This document shows positions 1 through 8,761 of a DNA stretch of 64,000 nucleotides, piece after piece. The notes under the pieces are model-generated. The model saw nothing but the letters and a program-made list of their open reading frames with translations. It was not told the DNA's origin and made no database searches. This DNA comes from Nitrospirota bacterium. GTDB lineage: Bacteria > Nitrospirota > Nitrospiria > Nitrospirales > Nitrospiraceae. Made by a program: the position numbers and the translations under genes. Within the stretch, counting starts at the first letter, position 1; each line of letters starts with the position of its first letter. Location: NCBI GenBank assembly GCA_002737345.1, contig NSIK01000010.1, positions 91,052 through 155,051 on the forward strand, given 5' to 3'.

Positions 1-733
1 TCCGGACTGTGCCAGGGCAGCCGGCCAAATCGAATTCGACTTCCGCTCCGACCGATCGGCCGATCCAGTTCTTCTGCATCTCCAAGGTGCTGGGCGGCCA
101 TTCGACCAGCTTCAAATCTTCGAGGAGCCGGTCTGCATAGGCCGTAATCTTGAGGACCCATTGGCGCATCGGCTTCCGCACCACACCGAACCCGCCGACC
201 TCGCTTTTTCCGTCGATAATTTCTTCGTTGGCCAGCACCGTCCCCAGGGCAGGACACCAGTTCACCGGCACCTCCGCCACGTAGGCCAACCCCCGCTCGA
301 ACAGTTTCAAAAAGATCCACTGAGTCCAGCGATAATAGTCCGGGTCGATCGTGCTGACCTCCCGTTCCCAGTCATAGGACAGACCGACGCGTTTCATCTG
401 GCGTTTGAACGTGGCAATGTTCTGGGCTGTCGTGACGACCGGATGAATGCCGGTCTTCACCGCATACTGTTCGGCCGGGAGCCCAAACGCGTCCCACCCC
501 ATCGGATGGAGCACATTAAACCCCCTCATGCGCTTGTAACGGGAGACGATGTCCGTAGCCGTATAGCCTTCGAGGTGGCCGACGTGGAGGCCAGATCCGG
601 AGGGATAGGGAAACATGTCCAAACAGTAGAATTTTGGCTTGGCTCTGTCGTCAGCCACCCGGAAGGTCCGGTGCTCCTCCCAATAGGCCTGCCACTTCAC
701 TTCCAGGGCGTGATGATCGTAGGTTTTGCTCAT
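1..733 (-). CDS. leuS: Leucyl-tRNA synthetase, N-terminal part (cut by window edge)
   Basis: Charges tRNA-Leu with leucine in the cytoplasm. The minus-strand frame opens at an ATG at 733-731 and stays open for 244 codons to the window edge, so only the N-terminal quarter is visible. It carries the class I synthetase signature: FPYPSG at residues 41-46 followed by HVGH (the HIGH motif) at 50-53, then the long Rossmann insertion with a WCP motif typical of LeuRS. The KMSKS motif and the editing domain lie outside the window. Divergent from the methyltransferase at 850. Identity is certain at family level. Confidence 0.96.
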   Translation of the reverse strand, partial: MSKTYDHHALEVKWQAYWEEHRTFRVADDRAKPKFYCLDMFPYPSGSGLHVGHLEGYTATDIVSRYKRMRGFNVLHPMGWDAFGLPAEQYAVKTGIHPVVTTAQNIATFKRQMKRVGLSYDWEREVSTIDPDYYRWTQWIFLKLFERGLAYVAEVPVNWCPALGTVLANEEIIDGKSEVGGFGVVRKPMRQWVLKITAYADRLLEDLKLVEWPPSTLEMQKNWIGRSVGAEVEFDLAGCPGTVR

Positions 734-849
734 ACCATGCTATATCGCGGAGAGATAGAAAAAGAGGAAGGACTCTAGCACAGACCCCTGGGGGTCACAA
801 GATTCGCTACGCCCATCGGAACGCTCGGTTTGCTATACTGCGGCTTCTG

Positions 850-1506
850 ATGGGACTCTACGGCCGCCACATATTTCCTCGGCTCATGGACCTCGTCATG
901 AGCGGGGCAGAGTTCCGGCAACTCCGGGTTGCACTGTTGCATGCAGCAGGGGGCCAGGTGCTGGAGATTGGCCTGGGAACCGGACTGAATCTGCCACATT
1001 ATCCCAACATTGTTTCACGGTTATGCGCAGTCGATCCCTTCCCCATGCTGCCCGATCGTCTCGCGGCGCGAAGAGAGACCGCACCGTTCCCTATCGAAAT
1101 TTCTCGCCTCAGCGCGGAAACGCTCCCCTTCGATGATCAAACCTTCGACTGCGTCGTGAGCACCTGGACCCTCTGCACCATTCCCGATCCGGTACAGGCG
1201 CTCCGCGAAGTCCGCCGAGTCCTGAAGCCTGATGGAACATTTCTCTTTCTGGAACATGGCAGGAGCGAGGAGGCAAGGATTGCGGCCTGGCAGGATCGAT
1301 TGAACCCGCTCCAGCGAGTGATCGGCTGTGGCTGCAACCTGAACCGGAAGATCGATCAGCTTATCGAACAAGCGGGGCTCACGATCCGGCAGCTGGATCG
1401 GTTCCAGATGCGGAACGTCCCACGATTGGGCGGAGCAATGTACCGGGGAGCGGCTGTGCCGGCTGCCTCATCGTCCTTGCGGCAGCGGCCTCTTTATGAG
1501 GGTTGA
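850..1506 (+). CDS. Class I SAM-dependent methyltransferase (UbiE/Methyltransf_11 type)
   Basis: A 218-residue methyltransferase of unknown substrate. The SAM-binding glycine motif EIGLGTG is at residues 39-45, the acidic loop VDP at 61-63, and the usual post-motif segment with VLKPDG and LEHG lies near residues 125-140. The frame is open upstream from 634, but that part is antisense to leuS. I start at the ATG at 850, where the protein begins to match the family. A TATACT box ends 10 bases before this ATG, so transcription may begin very close to it. Its 3' end overlaps the convergent HAD gene by 39 bases. The set of residues does not distinguish a lipid, quinone or small-molecule substrate. 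Confidence 0.85.
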   Translation: MGLYGRHIFPRLMDLVMSGAEFRQLRVALLHAAGGQVLEIGLGTGLNLPHYPNIVSRLCAVDPFPMLPDRLAARRETAPFPIEISRLSAETLPFDDQTFDCVVSTWTLCTIPDPVQALREVRRVLKPDGTFLFLEHGRSEEARIAAWQDRLNPLQRVIGCGCNLNRKIDQLIEQAGLTIRQLDRFQMRNVPRLGGAMYRGAAVPAASSSLRQRPLYEG

Positions 1507-2151
1507 TAGGTTCTCGACCGATCGAAAAGAGACGGAGGGAACCGGCGGCAGCTGAGAGCTGGACTTCGCGCTATGGACCAAATGCGCGATGCCGAAATCC
1601 TTGGCGGCAGCCAGACAACCTTCATCGTCGTCGATAAACAACGCTCGCTCAGGGTTGAACCCCACCAACTGCTGACAGGCAGGCCAATAGGCTGAGCGCA
1701 TTTTCAAATAGCCCACCTCAGAGGCCGTCACGATGCGGTCCACATGCCGGTCGAGGCCCGTCTTGGCTATCTTCACGTCCACGCCAGCTTGATGAGCGTT
1801 CGTCAAGATCGTGACCCGCCGCCCCAGAATCTTGAGATCACGGAGGAACGTTTCTGTGCTCGGCAAGAACCCCACCAGATGGTCCAGCTCCTTATGCAGG
1901 GCCACCACATCGATCCCCACCCGCTCGGTCCAATAGTCCAAATCGGTCCAAGCCAGCTCCCCCTCGACCGACTGGTACATGGCCATCAATCGATCGCGGG
2001 ACCCCTCGTGGGTCAGCCCATGCAGGACAGCATAACGACGCGGCAACTCCTCTTCGAAGAAGAAGTTGTCGAAATGACGATCCAGCAAGGTGCCGTCCAT
2101 GTCGAGCAAGACATCGTCGATTTCGTCCCAATTCAAGTAAAACGGCGTCAT
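1468..2151 (-). CDS. HAD-family hydrolase, GMP/IMP-nucleotidase-like (YrfG type)
   Basis: A 227-residue haloacid-dehalogenase-fold phosphatase. Motif I is DMDGT at residues 17-21, motif II is the T in ILTNAH, and motif IV is the acidic FIDDDEG. The helical cap between residues 30 and 100 and the overall length resemble the YrfG pyrimidine/purine nucleotidase group, so a nucleoside-monophosphate phosphatase is the best guess. Substrate assignment is inference only. The C-terminal tail after about residue 200 is Ser/Pro-rich and weakly conserved in appearance. It is convergent with, and overlaps, the methyltransferase gene. It is divergent from der across about 70 bases. Confidence 0.82.
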   Translation of the reverse strand: MTPFYLNWDEIDDVLLDMDGTLLDRHFDNFFFEEELPRRYAVLHGLTHEGSRDRLMAMYQSVEGELAWTDLDYWTERVGIDVVALHKELDHLVGFLPSTETFLRDLKILGRRVTILTNAHQAGVDVKIAKTGLDRHVDRIVTASEVGYLKMRSAYWPACQQLVGFNPERALFIDDDEGCLAAAKDFGIAHLVHSAKSSSQLPPVPSVSFRSVENLSTLIKRPLPQGR

Positions 2152-2222
2152 TTGAGGTGAGTGTACCTGACGGTGGTTGTGTTTGCCAAAAATCTTGTGC
2201 TACGGTCGGAATATACTTTTCT

Positions 2223-3629
2223 ATGCCACGCACTAAAAAATCCAAAAATATCCCAGTCGAAGAGGCCGTACCGGAAGAAACGGTACCGGCCCTGCTGCAC
2301 ACGACGGCGGCTCACCCGCCTATTGTGGCCATCATCGGTCGCCCCAACGTCGGCAAGTCGACGCTCTTCAATCGCATGCTCGGCAAACGCACGGCCATCG
2401 TGGACGACGTCCCCGGCGTCACGCGGGATCGCAACTACGCCGACGCCACCTATCGAAATCGTCCCTACCGCCTGGTCGATACGGGGGGCCTAGACCCGAC
2501 CGCTTCGGAAAGCATGTTGATTCTCATCAAGCGGCAGTCGGAGCTCGCCATTGCAGAAGCGGACATTTTGATCCTGTTGATGGACGGCCGGACCGGACTC
2601 ACGACCCCAGACCATGCCGTCGTCCGTCTCTTGCGCGGCACGACGAAACCCCTGTTCGTGGTGATCAATAAGATCGACACGCCCAAGGTCGAACCGCTCG
2701 TGGCCGATTTCTATCAGTTGGGTACAGAGACGCTCTATCCGATCTCTGCGGAACATGGGATCGGCGTCTCCGACCTCCTGGACGCAATCTACCCGCTCCT
2801 CCCGGTCCCGGATGAGAGCCCTGAGAAATCGACGATCCCCCGCATCGCCGTCGTGGGACGGCCGAATGTCGGCAAATCCACGCTGGTCAATGCCGTGCTC
2901 GGAGAAGACCGCGTGGTGGTCAGCGACGTGCCTGGCACCACCAGAGATTCCATCGATTCGCTCGCCCTCCATAAGGGACGAACCTATCTCTTCACAGATA
3001 CGGCCGGCATCAGGCGGCGCGGAAAGATCGACCGGGGCATTGAAGGCTATAGCGTGGTCCGATCGCACCTGGCCATCGGCCGATCCGATCTTGGAATCTT
3101 GCTACTCGACGCCGCGGAAGGCGTGACCGAACAGGACACCAAAATCGCCGGCGTCATCATCAAGCAAGGCCGGGCCTGCTTCCTTATCGTCAATAAATGG
3201 GATCTCCGTGAGGGCGATCACGAGGCGCGCCAGGAAGTCGAACTGGAACTCAAGCGGCGCTTTCCCTTCCTGGCCTGGGCACCGGTGCTCTTTGCCTCAG
3301 CATCACACCCCGATTCGCTGGGCCAGCTCTTCCCGACCATCGACCGAGTCTATGCGGCATTCTCCAAACGAATCCCGACCGGCGCGTTAAACAAGTTCCT
3401 GCAGGAAATTCTGACCACCCATCCCCTGCCGGTACGGAAGGGCAAACCGACGAAAATTACCAAGTCGGCCTTTATGACCCAAGTCGCGACCCAACCACCG
3501 GTCTTTGCGTTGTTTGTCGGTCACCCAGACAATATCACTCCCAGCTACCTCCGCTTTCTCGAAAACCAAATCCGCGAGGAATATGGGTTCGAGGGCACCC
3601 CGATTCGCTTGCTCGTCCGCAAGAAATAA
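2223..3629 (+). CDS. der: Ribosome biogenesis GTPase Der (EngA)
   Basis: Tandem-GTPase assembly factor for the 50S ribosomal subunit. From the ATG at 2223 the protein has 468 residues. The first G domain has GRPNVGKST at 39-47, DTGG at 86-89 and NKID at 149-152. The second has GRPNVGKST at 212-220 followed by DTAG and NKWD. A C-terminal KH-like domain follows. The frame is open to 2157, but the 22 extra residues lack family character. The segment before the first G domain (about 30 residues, charged then Ala/Pro) is longer than in many Der proteins. TATACT lies 5 bases before the ATG, so the 5' leader must be very short if that is the -10 box. Confidence 0.96.
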   Translation: MPRTKKSKNIPVEEAVPEETVPALLHTTAAHPPIVAIIGRPNVGKSTLFNRMLGKRTAIVDDVPGVTRDRNYADATYRNRPYRLVDTGGLDPTASESMLILIKRQSELAIAEADILILLMDGRTGLTTPDHAVVRLLRGTTKPLFVVINKIDTPKVEPLVADFYQLGTETLYPISAEHGIGVSDLLDAIYPLLPVPDESPEKSTIPRIAVVGRPNVGKSTLVNAVLGEDRVVVSDVPGTTRDSIDSLALHKGRTYLFTDTAGIRRRGKIDRGIEGYSVVRSHLAIGRSDLGILLLDAAEGVTEQDTKIAGVIIKQGRACFLIVNKWDLREGDHEARQEVELELKRRFPFLAWAPVLFASASHPDSLGQLFPTIDRVYAAFSKRIPTGALNKFLQEILTTHPLPVRKGKPTKITKSAFMTQVATQPPVFALFVGHPDNITPSYLRFLENQIREEYGFEGTPIRLLVRKK

Positions 3630-3883
3630 CTGCAATTTCCGCCACTACGACACCACCTTCGCAAAAATTGATCGCGCTATTCGCTGCGTACGATGGGCTC
3701 GCATCCGAACCGATCCCGCCTGTCCTGACAGAGTTTTGCCATAACCTGCTGGCGCAGCGTCAACCTCGCGTCGAACCCTAGAGTTGGGGAGCGTTCGAAA
3801 TGCGCCGCACCGATCCAGGATCGGGAATCAGGGCGTTCACCTTGACTCCCCCCGAGGTATCATGTTATTGGCAAAAAGTGATT
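3630..3883. other. Intergenic region upstream of the ECF operon
   Basis: No convincing gene. One plus-strand frame reads protein-like for about 37 codons (from a TTG near 3668 to the TAG at 3780) but has no ribosome binding site. A TTGACT hexamer at 3842-3847 could be a -35 box, but the hexamer 17 bases further on (TTATTG) is a poor -10. The reading frame of the next gene is open from 3800, so its start could lie inside this region. Confidence 0.4.
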
Positions 3884-4660
3884 ATGCACGCTGCAGCCCT
3901 CGCGTTCCTCCTCGTGAGCCCCGTTTCGGCCGCGGAGTTGCCGGCTACCGCCACGATACCAGCCCCCCCGGTCATCGAAAGCCCTGCAATCCTCGCCCAG
4001 AATCAAGCTGACCCCTCCATCCGATTACGGGGATCGGTCTGGCAAACCAAAGCCGGGATCGTTTTTCTTAGAACTCCAATCGGTCTATTGTCCCTCAGCT
4101 CCAAAACGACATTGAAGGATATCAAAGCCTCGCACGAGGTACGCCTGTGGGTCCATGGACATGATACGATCGTCGAGATCCGCAAGAGGACCGACGGCTC
4201 ACTGGTCCACCGCTATCTCAGCGGGCCCCTGACGCGCGGGACCGAGGATCCCAACACGCTGCTCTGGTGGGGGCCGGACGGAAACCAGATCGTCCATGTC
4301 GGCACAGCGGAAAAGCGCCTCGCGGACTACAAGGAGGGAGATCGGCTGACCGTCGAAGTCGACGACACGAACACCATCCGCGGGGTGCACGATCTGCAAT
4401 TCGACCTGCAAGTCAGCCAGATCCCACACGCCGGCGCCGACGTGCAGCTCTTCCTGTCGGGAACCGTCGCCAAACTCAAATCGAACTTCGTGCTGCTCCG
4501 CACCCCCATCGGCCTGGTGATGCTCAATTCAAAGATTGGGGTTCCTTCGGTGAAGGTAGGCCAGTCGTTGACTGTACGCATCGACCATGAGCAAGTCACT
4601 ATCGCCCTCCCATCAACGAAGGCGCCGATTGCACGACCCGGTGCCCCAGGGGTCTACTGA
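3884..4660 (+). CDS. Secreted protein with two copies of an RTPIGL domain
   Basis: Not a family I recognise. Starting at the ATG at 3884 gives 258 residues with a typical signal peptide (hydrophobic stretch at 3-16, cleavage near AxAAE at 16-18). The frame is open from 3800, but a start there would bury the signal sequence. Two homologous segments, roughly residues 48-99 and 191-241, share the pattern L-x-G-x-V, then LRTPIGL, then a beta-rich stretch with a conserved Ser-Lys pair. The protein is therefore an internal duplication separated by a WWGPDG-containing linker. It ends 3 bases before the sigma-factor start, so it is probably co-transcribed with the sigma/anti-sigma pair and may be a periplasmic partner of that system (inference). 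Confidence 0.72.
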   Translation: MHAAALAFLLVSPVSAAELPATATIPAPPVIESPAILAQNQADPSIRLRGSVWQTKAGIVFLRTPIGLLSLSSKTTLKDIKASHEVRLWVHGHDTIVEIRKRTDGSLVHRYLSGPLTRGTEDPNTLLWWGPDGNQIVHVGTAEKRLADYKEGDRLTVEVDDTNTIRGVHDLQFDLQVSQIPHAGADVQLFLSGTVAKLKSNFVLLRTPIGLVMLNSKIGVPSVKVGQSLTVRIDHEQVTIALPSTKAPIARPGAPGVY

Positions 4661-4663
4661 GCC

Positions 4664-5281
4664 ATGGCCACAGCCCTCAAAAACCGCTCTCAACCACTCC
4701 CTGCACAAGGGCTAGACGAATTTGGCACGCTCTATCGAGACCACGTCGATCTGGTTTACCGTTACGCCCATCGCCTCTGCGGAGAAACGGAGGCGGCGAA
4801 AGATCTCGTCCAGGAGACCTTTCTCAATGCCTACCGGGGGCTCAAGAATTTTCGCGGGGACGCGCGGATCTCGACCTGGCTCTACACCATTGCGTCACGC
4901 ACCTGCATGAAGATGCGGCGCAAGCGAAAGGGCGAGCCGGAGCACGAACTCTCGCTCGATGAATTTGTGCCCACCTCGGAAGGAGAGTTTCGCCTCCAGA
5001 TCCCGACGGAGGGACTCAGTCCCGAAGAGGCGCTGGAAAACAAGGAACTCCGGCGGGCCCTCGACCAGGCGATCAACAAACTGCCGAAAAAATACCGCAT
5101 GGTCCTAATCCTTTGCGACATGGAAGAGGTCAGCGCCAAGGAAGTCGGCACGATCATGAGCCTCAATGAACGGGCCGTGAAATCGCGGCTGCATCGGGCG
5201 CGTTTATTCGTCCGGCGGGAGCTCAGCGCCCGCGGCATCCTCGATGAAAATGACCACAAGTCGAGGAGCTTGCGCTCATGA
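4664..5281 (+). CDS. ECF-type RNA polymerase sigma factor
   Basis: A 205-residue sigma-70-family factor with only regions 2 and 4. Region 2 spans about residues 20-90 and includes the -10-recognition helix pattern DLVQETFL (47-54) and the STWLYTIA motif. Region 4 spans about 130-190, with the helix-turn-helix around EVGTIMSLNERAVKSRLHRA (residues of the -35 recognition helix). The TGA overlaps the ATG of the next gene (ATGA at 5278-5281), so sigma factor and anti-sigma candidate are translationally coupled. Its regulon cannot be read from this window. The neighbouring cupredoxin suggests a copper or redox signal, but that is inference. Confidence 0.9.
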   Translation: MATALKNRSQPLPAQGLDEFGTLYRDHVDLVYRYAHRLCGETEAAKDLVQETFLNAYRGLKNFRGDARISTWLYTIASRTCMKMRRKRKGEPEHELSLDEFVPTSEGEFRLQIPTEGLSPEEALENKELRRALDQAINKLPKKYRMVLILCDMEEVSAKEVGTIMSLNERAVKSRLHRARLFVRRELSARGILDENDHKSRSLRS

Positions 5282-5583
5282 CCAAGAAAAAGACCGCGAC
5301 GCCACACACGAAACAGACCAAACCGTCCTCGCGCCATAAAGCAGGGCGAGGCCATTGCTTGAAACTTCTTCGACAACTCTCTGCCTATATCGACGGAGAA
5401 CTCGCCTCCGACATTTGCAAAGAAATACGCAGCCACCTCGGCGCCTGTCCGAATTGCGAGGTCTTCATCCTCTCCCTCCAACAAACCGTCATCCTCTGCC
5501 GACACCGGCCGGTCCCACCCTTGAAATCGGCCGACCGAGTTGCCCTGCGCCGCGCCATCCTCAAGAAGGCCAACGCCAAGTGA
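5278..5583 (+). CDS. Zinc-finger (zf-HC2 type) anti-sigma factor candidate
   Basis: A 101-residue soluble protein with a basic N-terminal 25 residues and the HxxxCxxC zinc signature of ZAS anti-sigma factors at H53, C57 and C60, with C47 as a possible further ligand. There is no transmembrane segment, so it would act in the cytoplasm, unlike the membrane-spanning anti-sigma factors of many ECF systems. It overlaps the sigma gene by 4 bases and the cupredoxin gene by 4 bases. Function as the cognate anti-sigma of the preceding ECF factor is inferred from motif and coupling. Confidence 0.82.
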   Translation: MTKKKTATPHTKQTKPSSRHKAGRGHCLKLLRQLSAYIDGELASDICKEIRSHLGACPNCEVFILSLQQTVILCRHRPVPPLKSADRVALRRAILKKANAK

Positions 5584-5981
5584 AAGGAACGGTCTGGCTC
5601 ATAGGCCTGGCCTGGCTGCTAACTGTTCCTGCCTCTGCGCTTTCCGGCGACCTCGACATGGAATCGATCACCGTCGAGATCCATGGACGGATGTTCATCC
5701 CAGACCGCATTACCCTCCATGCCGGACGTAAGACCGCGCTGCGATTCCGTAATCACGATACGGAGCTCCATACCGTGGTGGCCAAGGAACTCTTCCTCGG
5801 CGTCAATCTCAACGTGGGCGGCAATGGAGCTCCGGAATTCTCTCCCGATGGGCTCACCAGAGTCATCATCCCACCTGACGGGCTGGCGGAGATTCAGTTC
5901 ACGCCGACCGGCGCCGGAACGTTCCCCTACCGATGCGACATGCCAGGTCATGACATGCGCGCCGTGATTGTCGTCGAATAG
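5580..5981 (+). CDS. Secreted cupredoxin-domain protein
   Basis: A 133-residue exported blue-copper-like protein. A GTG at 5580 overlaps the previous stop (GTGA) and opens a signal peptide (hydrophobic 4-18, cleavage near ASA-L at 18-21). The cupredoxin fold ends with C119-x4-H124-x-M126, and the upstream ligand is H64, so all four type I copper ligands are present. Length fits a single-domain periplasmic electron carrier or copper-binding protein. The family often appears near copper oxidases or nitrite-oxidation modules, but none is in this window. The frame is open far upstream (from 5355), but that part is only the anti-sigma gene read in another frame. Confidence 0.87.
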   Translation: MKGTVWLIGLAWLLTVPASALSGDLDMESITVEIHGRMFIPDRITLHAGRKTALRFRNHDTELHTVVAKELFLGVNLNVGGNGAPEFSPDGLTRVIIPPDGLAEIQFTPTGAGTFPYRCDMPGHDMRAVIVVE

Positions 5982-6106
5982 CTGGGAATCTGCTCCTGCC
6001 CGATCCGTCCTTCGTGTCCCGCTCCTGCCTGCCTCTTTCAGATGCTCAAAGCAGCGTGGTACAGTGCAGGCTTCGTCCCGTCTTTCATTTTAGGAGCCTG
6101 TACGAC

Positions 6107-7807
6107 ATGCGACGCCTGCAAATCCTCCACCGAGGCTGGTTCACAATCCTGTTTCTTTCCGGAACCCTGTCGATGGTTGCCACGACGACCCTGATCGGCG
6201 TGTCGCAGGCATCACCCGCTCAGAAAAAATCCAATCCTGTGGCCACCTCAGCGGAAACGACGGCGCAACGCTATGCCGAAGCGATGGGGGCAGGAGACAA
6301 AACAGCCGTCGGCCGACTCGACTTCGCCTGCCAATATCCCCTGGCCGCCAGCAGCAAGAACAGCGCTGCAGACCTCGACAGCCACTACGACTCCTGCTGG
6401 CAGCGGGTGCGCGCAGCCCATGCCCCCACCCTCGTGAGGAGCGACGTGGGAATGGAGGTCTTGTGGCCCAGTAACGGCGCCCTGGTCTTTTTCAGTGAAG
6501 AGCTGAACCGCTATCCCGCCTCGGCCTTCGTAGCCGACTCGCTGGGTCAGGCTCCTCCGGGAACCGGATTCCATATCCACATTGCCGGAAGCACGCAACT
6601 TCCCTCCGCCTCATTCCGTCTCAAACCGAACGGCCCGCTCGTGGCGGTGCCGACCACCCTGGTCAAACTAACGATCAGCTACCAGGGCCCCCTGACTGCG
6701 CCTTTGACCTACGCCGCCGGCTCCGTCAAATGGACCAGTACGATTAAGCGGACCAGGCGGGCGCTCAAAGAAATCACGCTCCAATGGGTCGTTCTCTCCG
6801 GGCTGAAGAAACAAGGCTTCGCCAACGATACGGCAGTCGTGAACCTTCCCGTCACCAGCGGCGCCGTCGCTGGCAGCGGCATCATGGAAAAGATTCCCTT
6901 TGTCACGGAAACGAGCCGCGCCCTCCCCGACTCACTGGTCTGGTGGGGACCGACGGATGTCCCTGGCCTCTTGACCGCCGCCGCCGCCCGCGCCGCCACC
7001 TTTCCTGAACTGCGCGACCGCGTCGCCATGCTGAATCGCGTCCTCATCATCGATCCCAATCAGACCGAAGCCCTCATGGTGTTGAGCCGGCACCTCTATG
7101 CCATGGTCCTACGAGAAGCCATCCCCCTCCACAAACTAATCGTGAAAGATCCGGCTCTGGCTCTGGTGGTGAACGAACATTTCTGGAACATCTACGCCCA
7201 ATCGACGCGCATCGACCTGTCGCTGGGGATGGAGATGGGCGGGTTCGACAAACCGACGACTGCCGATTACCTCTACCGCATGATCTCGGCGATGCAGGCC
7301 TTGGCGGCGGTCCATTCTGAACAGCTGGATAACCAATTCCGGTTAGGCGCGGCCTTGCGCTGGAACAACGATCAAGAAGCTTCGATCGAAACGGGCCAGG
7401 CCCTCGTCAAAGCCATCTCGCCCGATCGCAGAGCCGGCAGAACCGAAGCCCTGCTCCAGCTAGCCTGGGCCCGCGTGAACAAAGTCGCCTGGAACCGAGT
7501 CTTCGACGACTCAGATGTTCGGACCGCCTATCAGGATGCCGACGAGGCCCTCGCGCTGGCCGATTTGCCACTCGATAAATTCATGGCCGAATACACCAAG
7601 GCCTACAGCCTGCTCTTCACTCCGGACCGAAACAATCGCGAGATCTTGGCGCGGCTGACAGAAGCGAAAAAATGGTTTGCCGAAATTCCCGGACAAACAC
7701 CAGACATCTGGCAATACTTCATCGGGGCCGAGCAGCTCAAGATGGTCCTGGACGCCGATCCGATATTTCAGCCGTTGCTCGCCGCCACAGAGCCGACGAA
7801 AGGCTAG
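6107..7807 (+). CDS. Exported protein of unknown function, 566 residues
   Basis: Not recognised. The ATG at 6107 is preceded by AGGAG (6092-6096) and opens a signal sequence (basic MRR, hydrophobic 12-33). The N-terminal half (about 50-290) is beta-rich with no motif I can name. The C-terminal half (about 310-560) is helical and TPR-like in texture, for example LNRVLIIDPNQTEALMVL, suggesting degenerate helical repeats. The frame is open to 6014, but the upstream codons lack a leader. Stands alone between the cupredoxin operon and aat. A periplasmic scaffold or peptidoglycan-associated role would be a guess. Confidence 0.7.
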   Translation: MRRLQILHRGWFTILFLSGTLSMVATTTLIGVSQASPAQKKSNPVATSAETTAQRYAEAMGAGDKTAVGRLDFACQYPLAASSKNSAADLDSHYDSCWQRVRAAHAPTLVRSDVGMEVLWPSNGALVFFSEELNRYPASAFVADSLGQAPPGTGFHIHIAGSTQLPSASFRLKPNGPLVAVPTTLVKLTISYQGPLTAPLTYAAGSVKWTSTIKRTRRALKEITLQWVVLSGLKKQGFANDTAVVNLPVTSGAVAGSGIMEKIPFVTETSRALPDSLVWWGPTDVPGLLTAAAARAATFPELRDRVAMLNRVLIIDPNQTEALMVLSRHLYAMVLREAIPLHKLIVKDPALALVVNEHFWNIYAQSTRIDLSLGMEMGGFDKPTTADYLYRMISAMQALAAVHSEQLDNQFRLGAALRWNNDQEASIETGQALVKAISPDRRAGRTEALLQLAWARVNKVAWNRVFDDSDVRTAYQDADEALALADLPLDKFMAEYTKAYSLLFTPDRNNREILARLTEAKKWFAEIPGQTPDIWQYFIGAEQLKMVLDADPIFQPLLAATEPTKG

Positions 7808-7864
7808 TGCGCCGGCTTCCAAGCCTGTGGTCTTTTCTCCCAGCTTGGCCTACGCTTTAGATAT

Positions 7865-8560
7865 ATGTTTAGGCTGAGCCGCAACCCGCGCGAGTTGGAC
7901 TTTCCCCCAGTTGAGCAGGCCTCACCGGAAGGCCTGCTCGCCGTCGGAGGCGACCTGCGACCTGAACGGTTGCTCGAAGCCTACCGCCACGGCATCTTCC
8001 CTTGGTACGAAGAAGACCAGCCTATCCTCTGGTGGTCACCAGACCCGCGAGCCGTGCTCTTTCCTCATAAACTCCACGTCCCGCGCAGTTTAGACAAGAC
8101 GATTCGCCGTGGCCATTTCACCGTCACCCTCGATACTTGCTTCCGCGATGTGATGATCAAATGTGCCGGACCGAGACCTCAGTATCCGGAAGGAGGGACC
8201 TGGATCACCCCCGCAATGATCGAGGCCTATACCAAGCTCCATGAACTCGGCCGTGCTCATTCAATTGAAACCTGGCAGGAAGGAACGTTAGTTGGGGGGC
8301 TCTACGGAGTCGCAATCGGCGGCGCCTTCTTCGGCGAGTCCATGTTCTCCAGAGCGACCGACGCCTCGAAAGTCGCACTCGTCTCTCTTGTGCGCCAGCT
8401 CCACACCTGGGGATCCAAACTCTTCGACTGCCAGCAAGTCTCACCACATGTGCTGCGCTTAGGCGCAGAAGAAATTTCCCGGCGCGTGTTCATCGAACAT
8501 CTCACTGCGGCTCTGACCTGCCCAGATCGACGGGGGCGCTGGACACTCGGCAGCCCCTAA
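7865..8560 (+). CDS. aat: Leucyl/phenylalanyl-tRNA--protein transferase
   Basis: N-end-rule enzyme that transfers Leu or Phe from aminoacyl-tRNA to proteins with N-terminal Arg or Lys, marking them for ClpAP. The 231-residue length is standard. Family signatures are present: GDL at 29-31, GIFPWY at 43-48, WWSPDPR at 56-62, then GGxWI-like GGTWITPAM, and the C-terminal ESMFSR and FDCQ segments. A TTTAGAT run directly precedes the ATG, so any leader is very short. Followed by about 200 bases without a gene. Confidence 0.95.
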   Translation: MFRLSRNPRELDFPPVEQASPEGLLAVGGDLRPERLLEAYRHGIFPWYEEDQPILWWSPDPRAVLFPHKLHVPRSLDKTIRRGHFTVTLDTCFRDVMIKCAGPRPQYPEGGTWITPAMIEAYTKLHELGRAHSIETWQEGTLVGGLYGVAIGGAFFGESMFSRATDASKVALVSLVRQLHTWGSKLFDCQQVSPHVLRLGAEEISRRVFIEHLTAALTCPDRRGRWTLGSP

Positions 8561-8761
8561 CTTCTCCCGGGAAAACTTTTTCGCTTCAGGAAGTAGCCGA
8601 ACTGGCCTTCGCTACTCGCAGCGAGCAACCACGTTCATGTGATGCTCCCTTCACGCTCGCTCGTACCTCTCAGGGATAGAGGCTGATTGATCTTCCACTG
8701 CGCGCATCGAACGCGCACATTCTGATCGTGCGCGGTCTGCCAGCAATGGTTCGGCGTCTCT
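8561..8761. other. Intergenic region with a palindrome-rich stretch
   Basis: No gene seen between aat and the convergent M20 peptidase. Imperfect inverted repeats occur around 8697-8740 (GCGCGCATCG and CGTGCGCG arms). These could be a bidirectional terminator or a decayed dispersed repeat. Confidence 0.35.

Noticed and set aside
3668..3782. Protein-like 37-codon frame after der
   Set aside because: Only a TTG start without ribosome site; may be coincidental.
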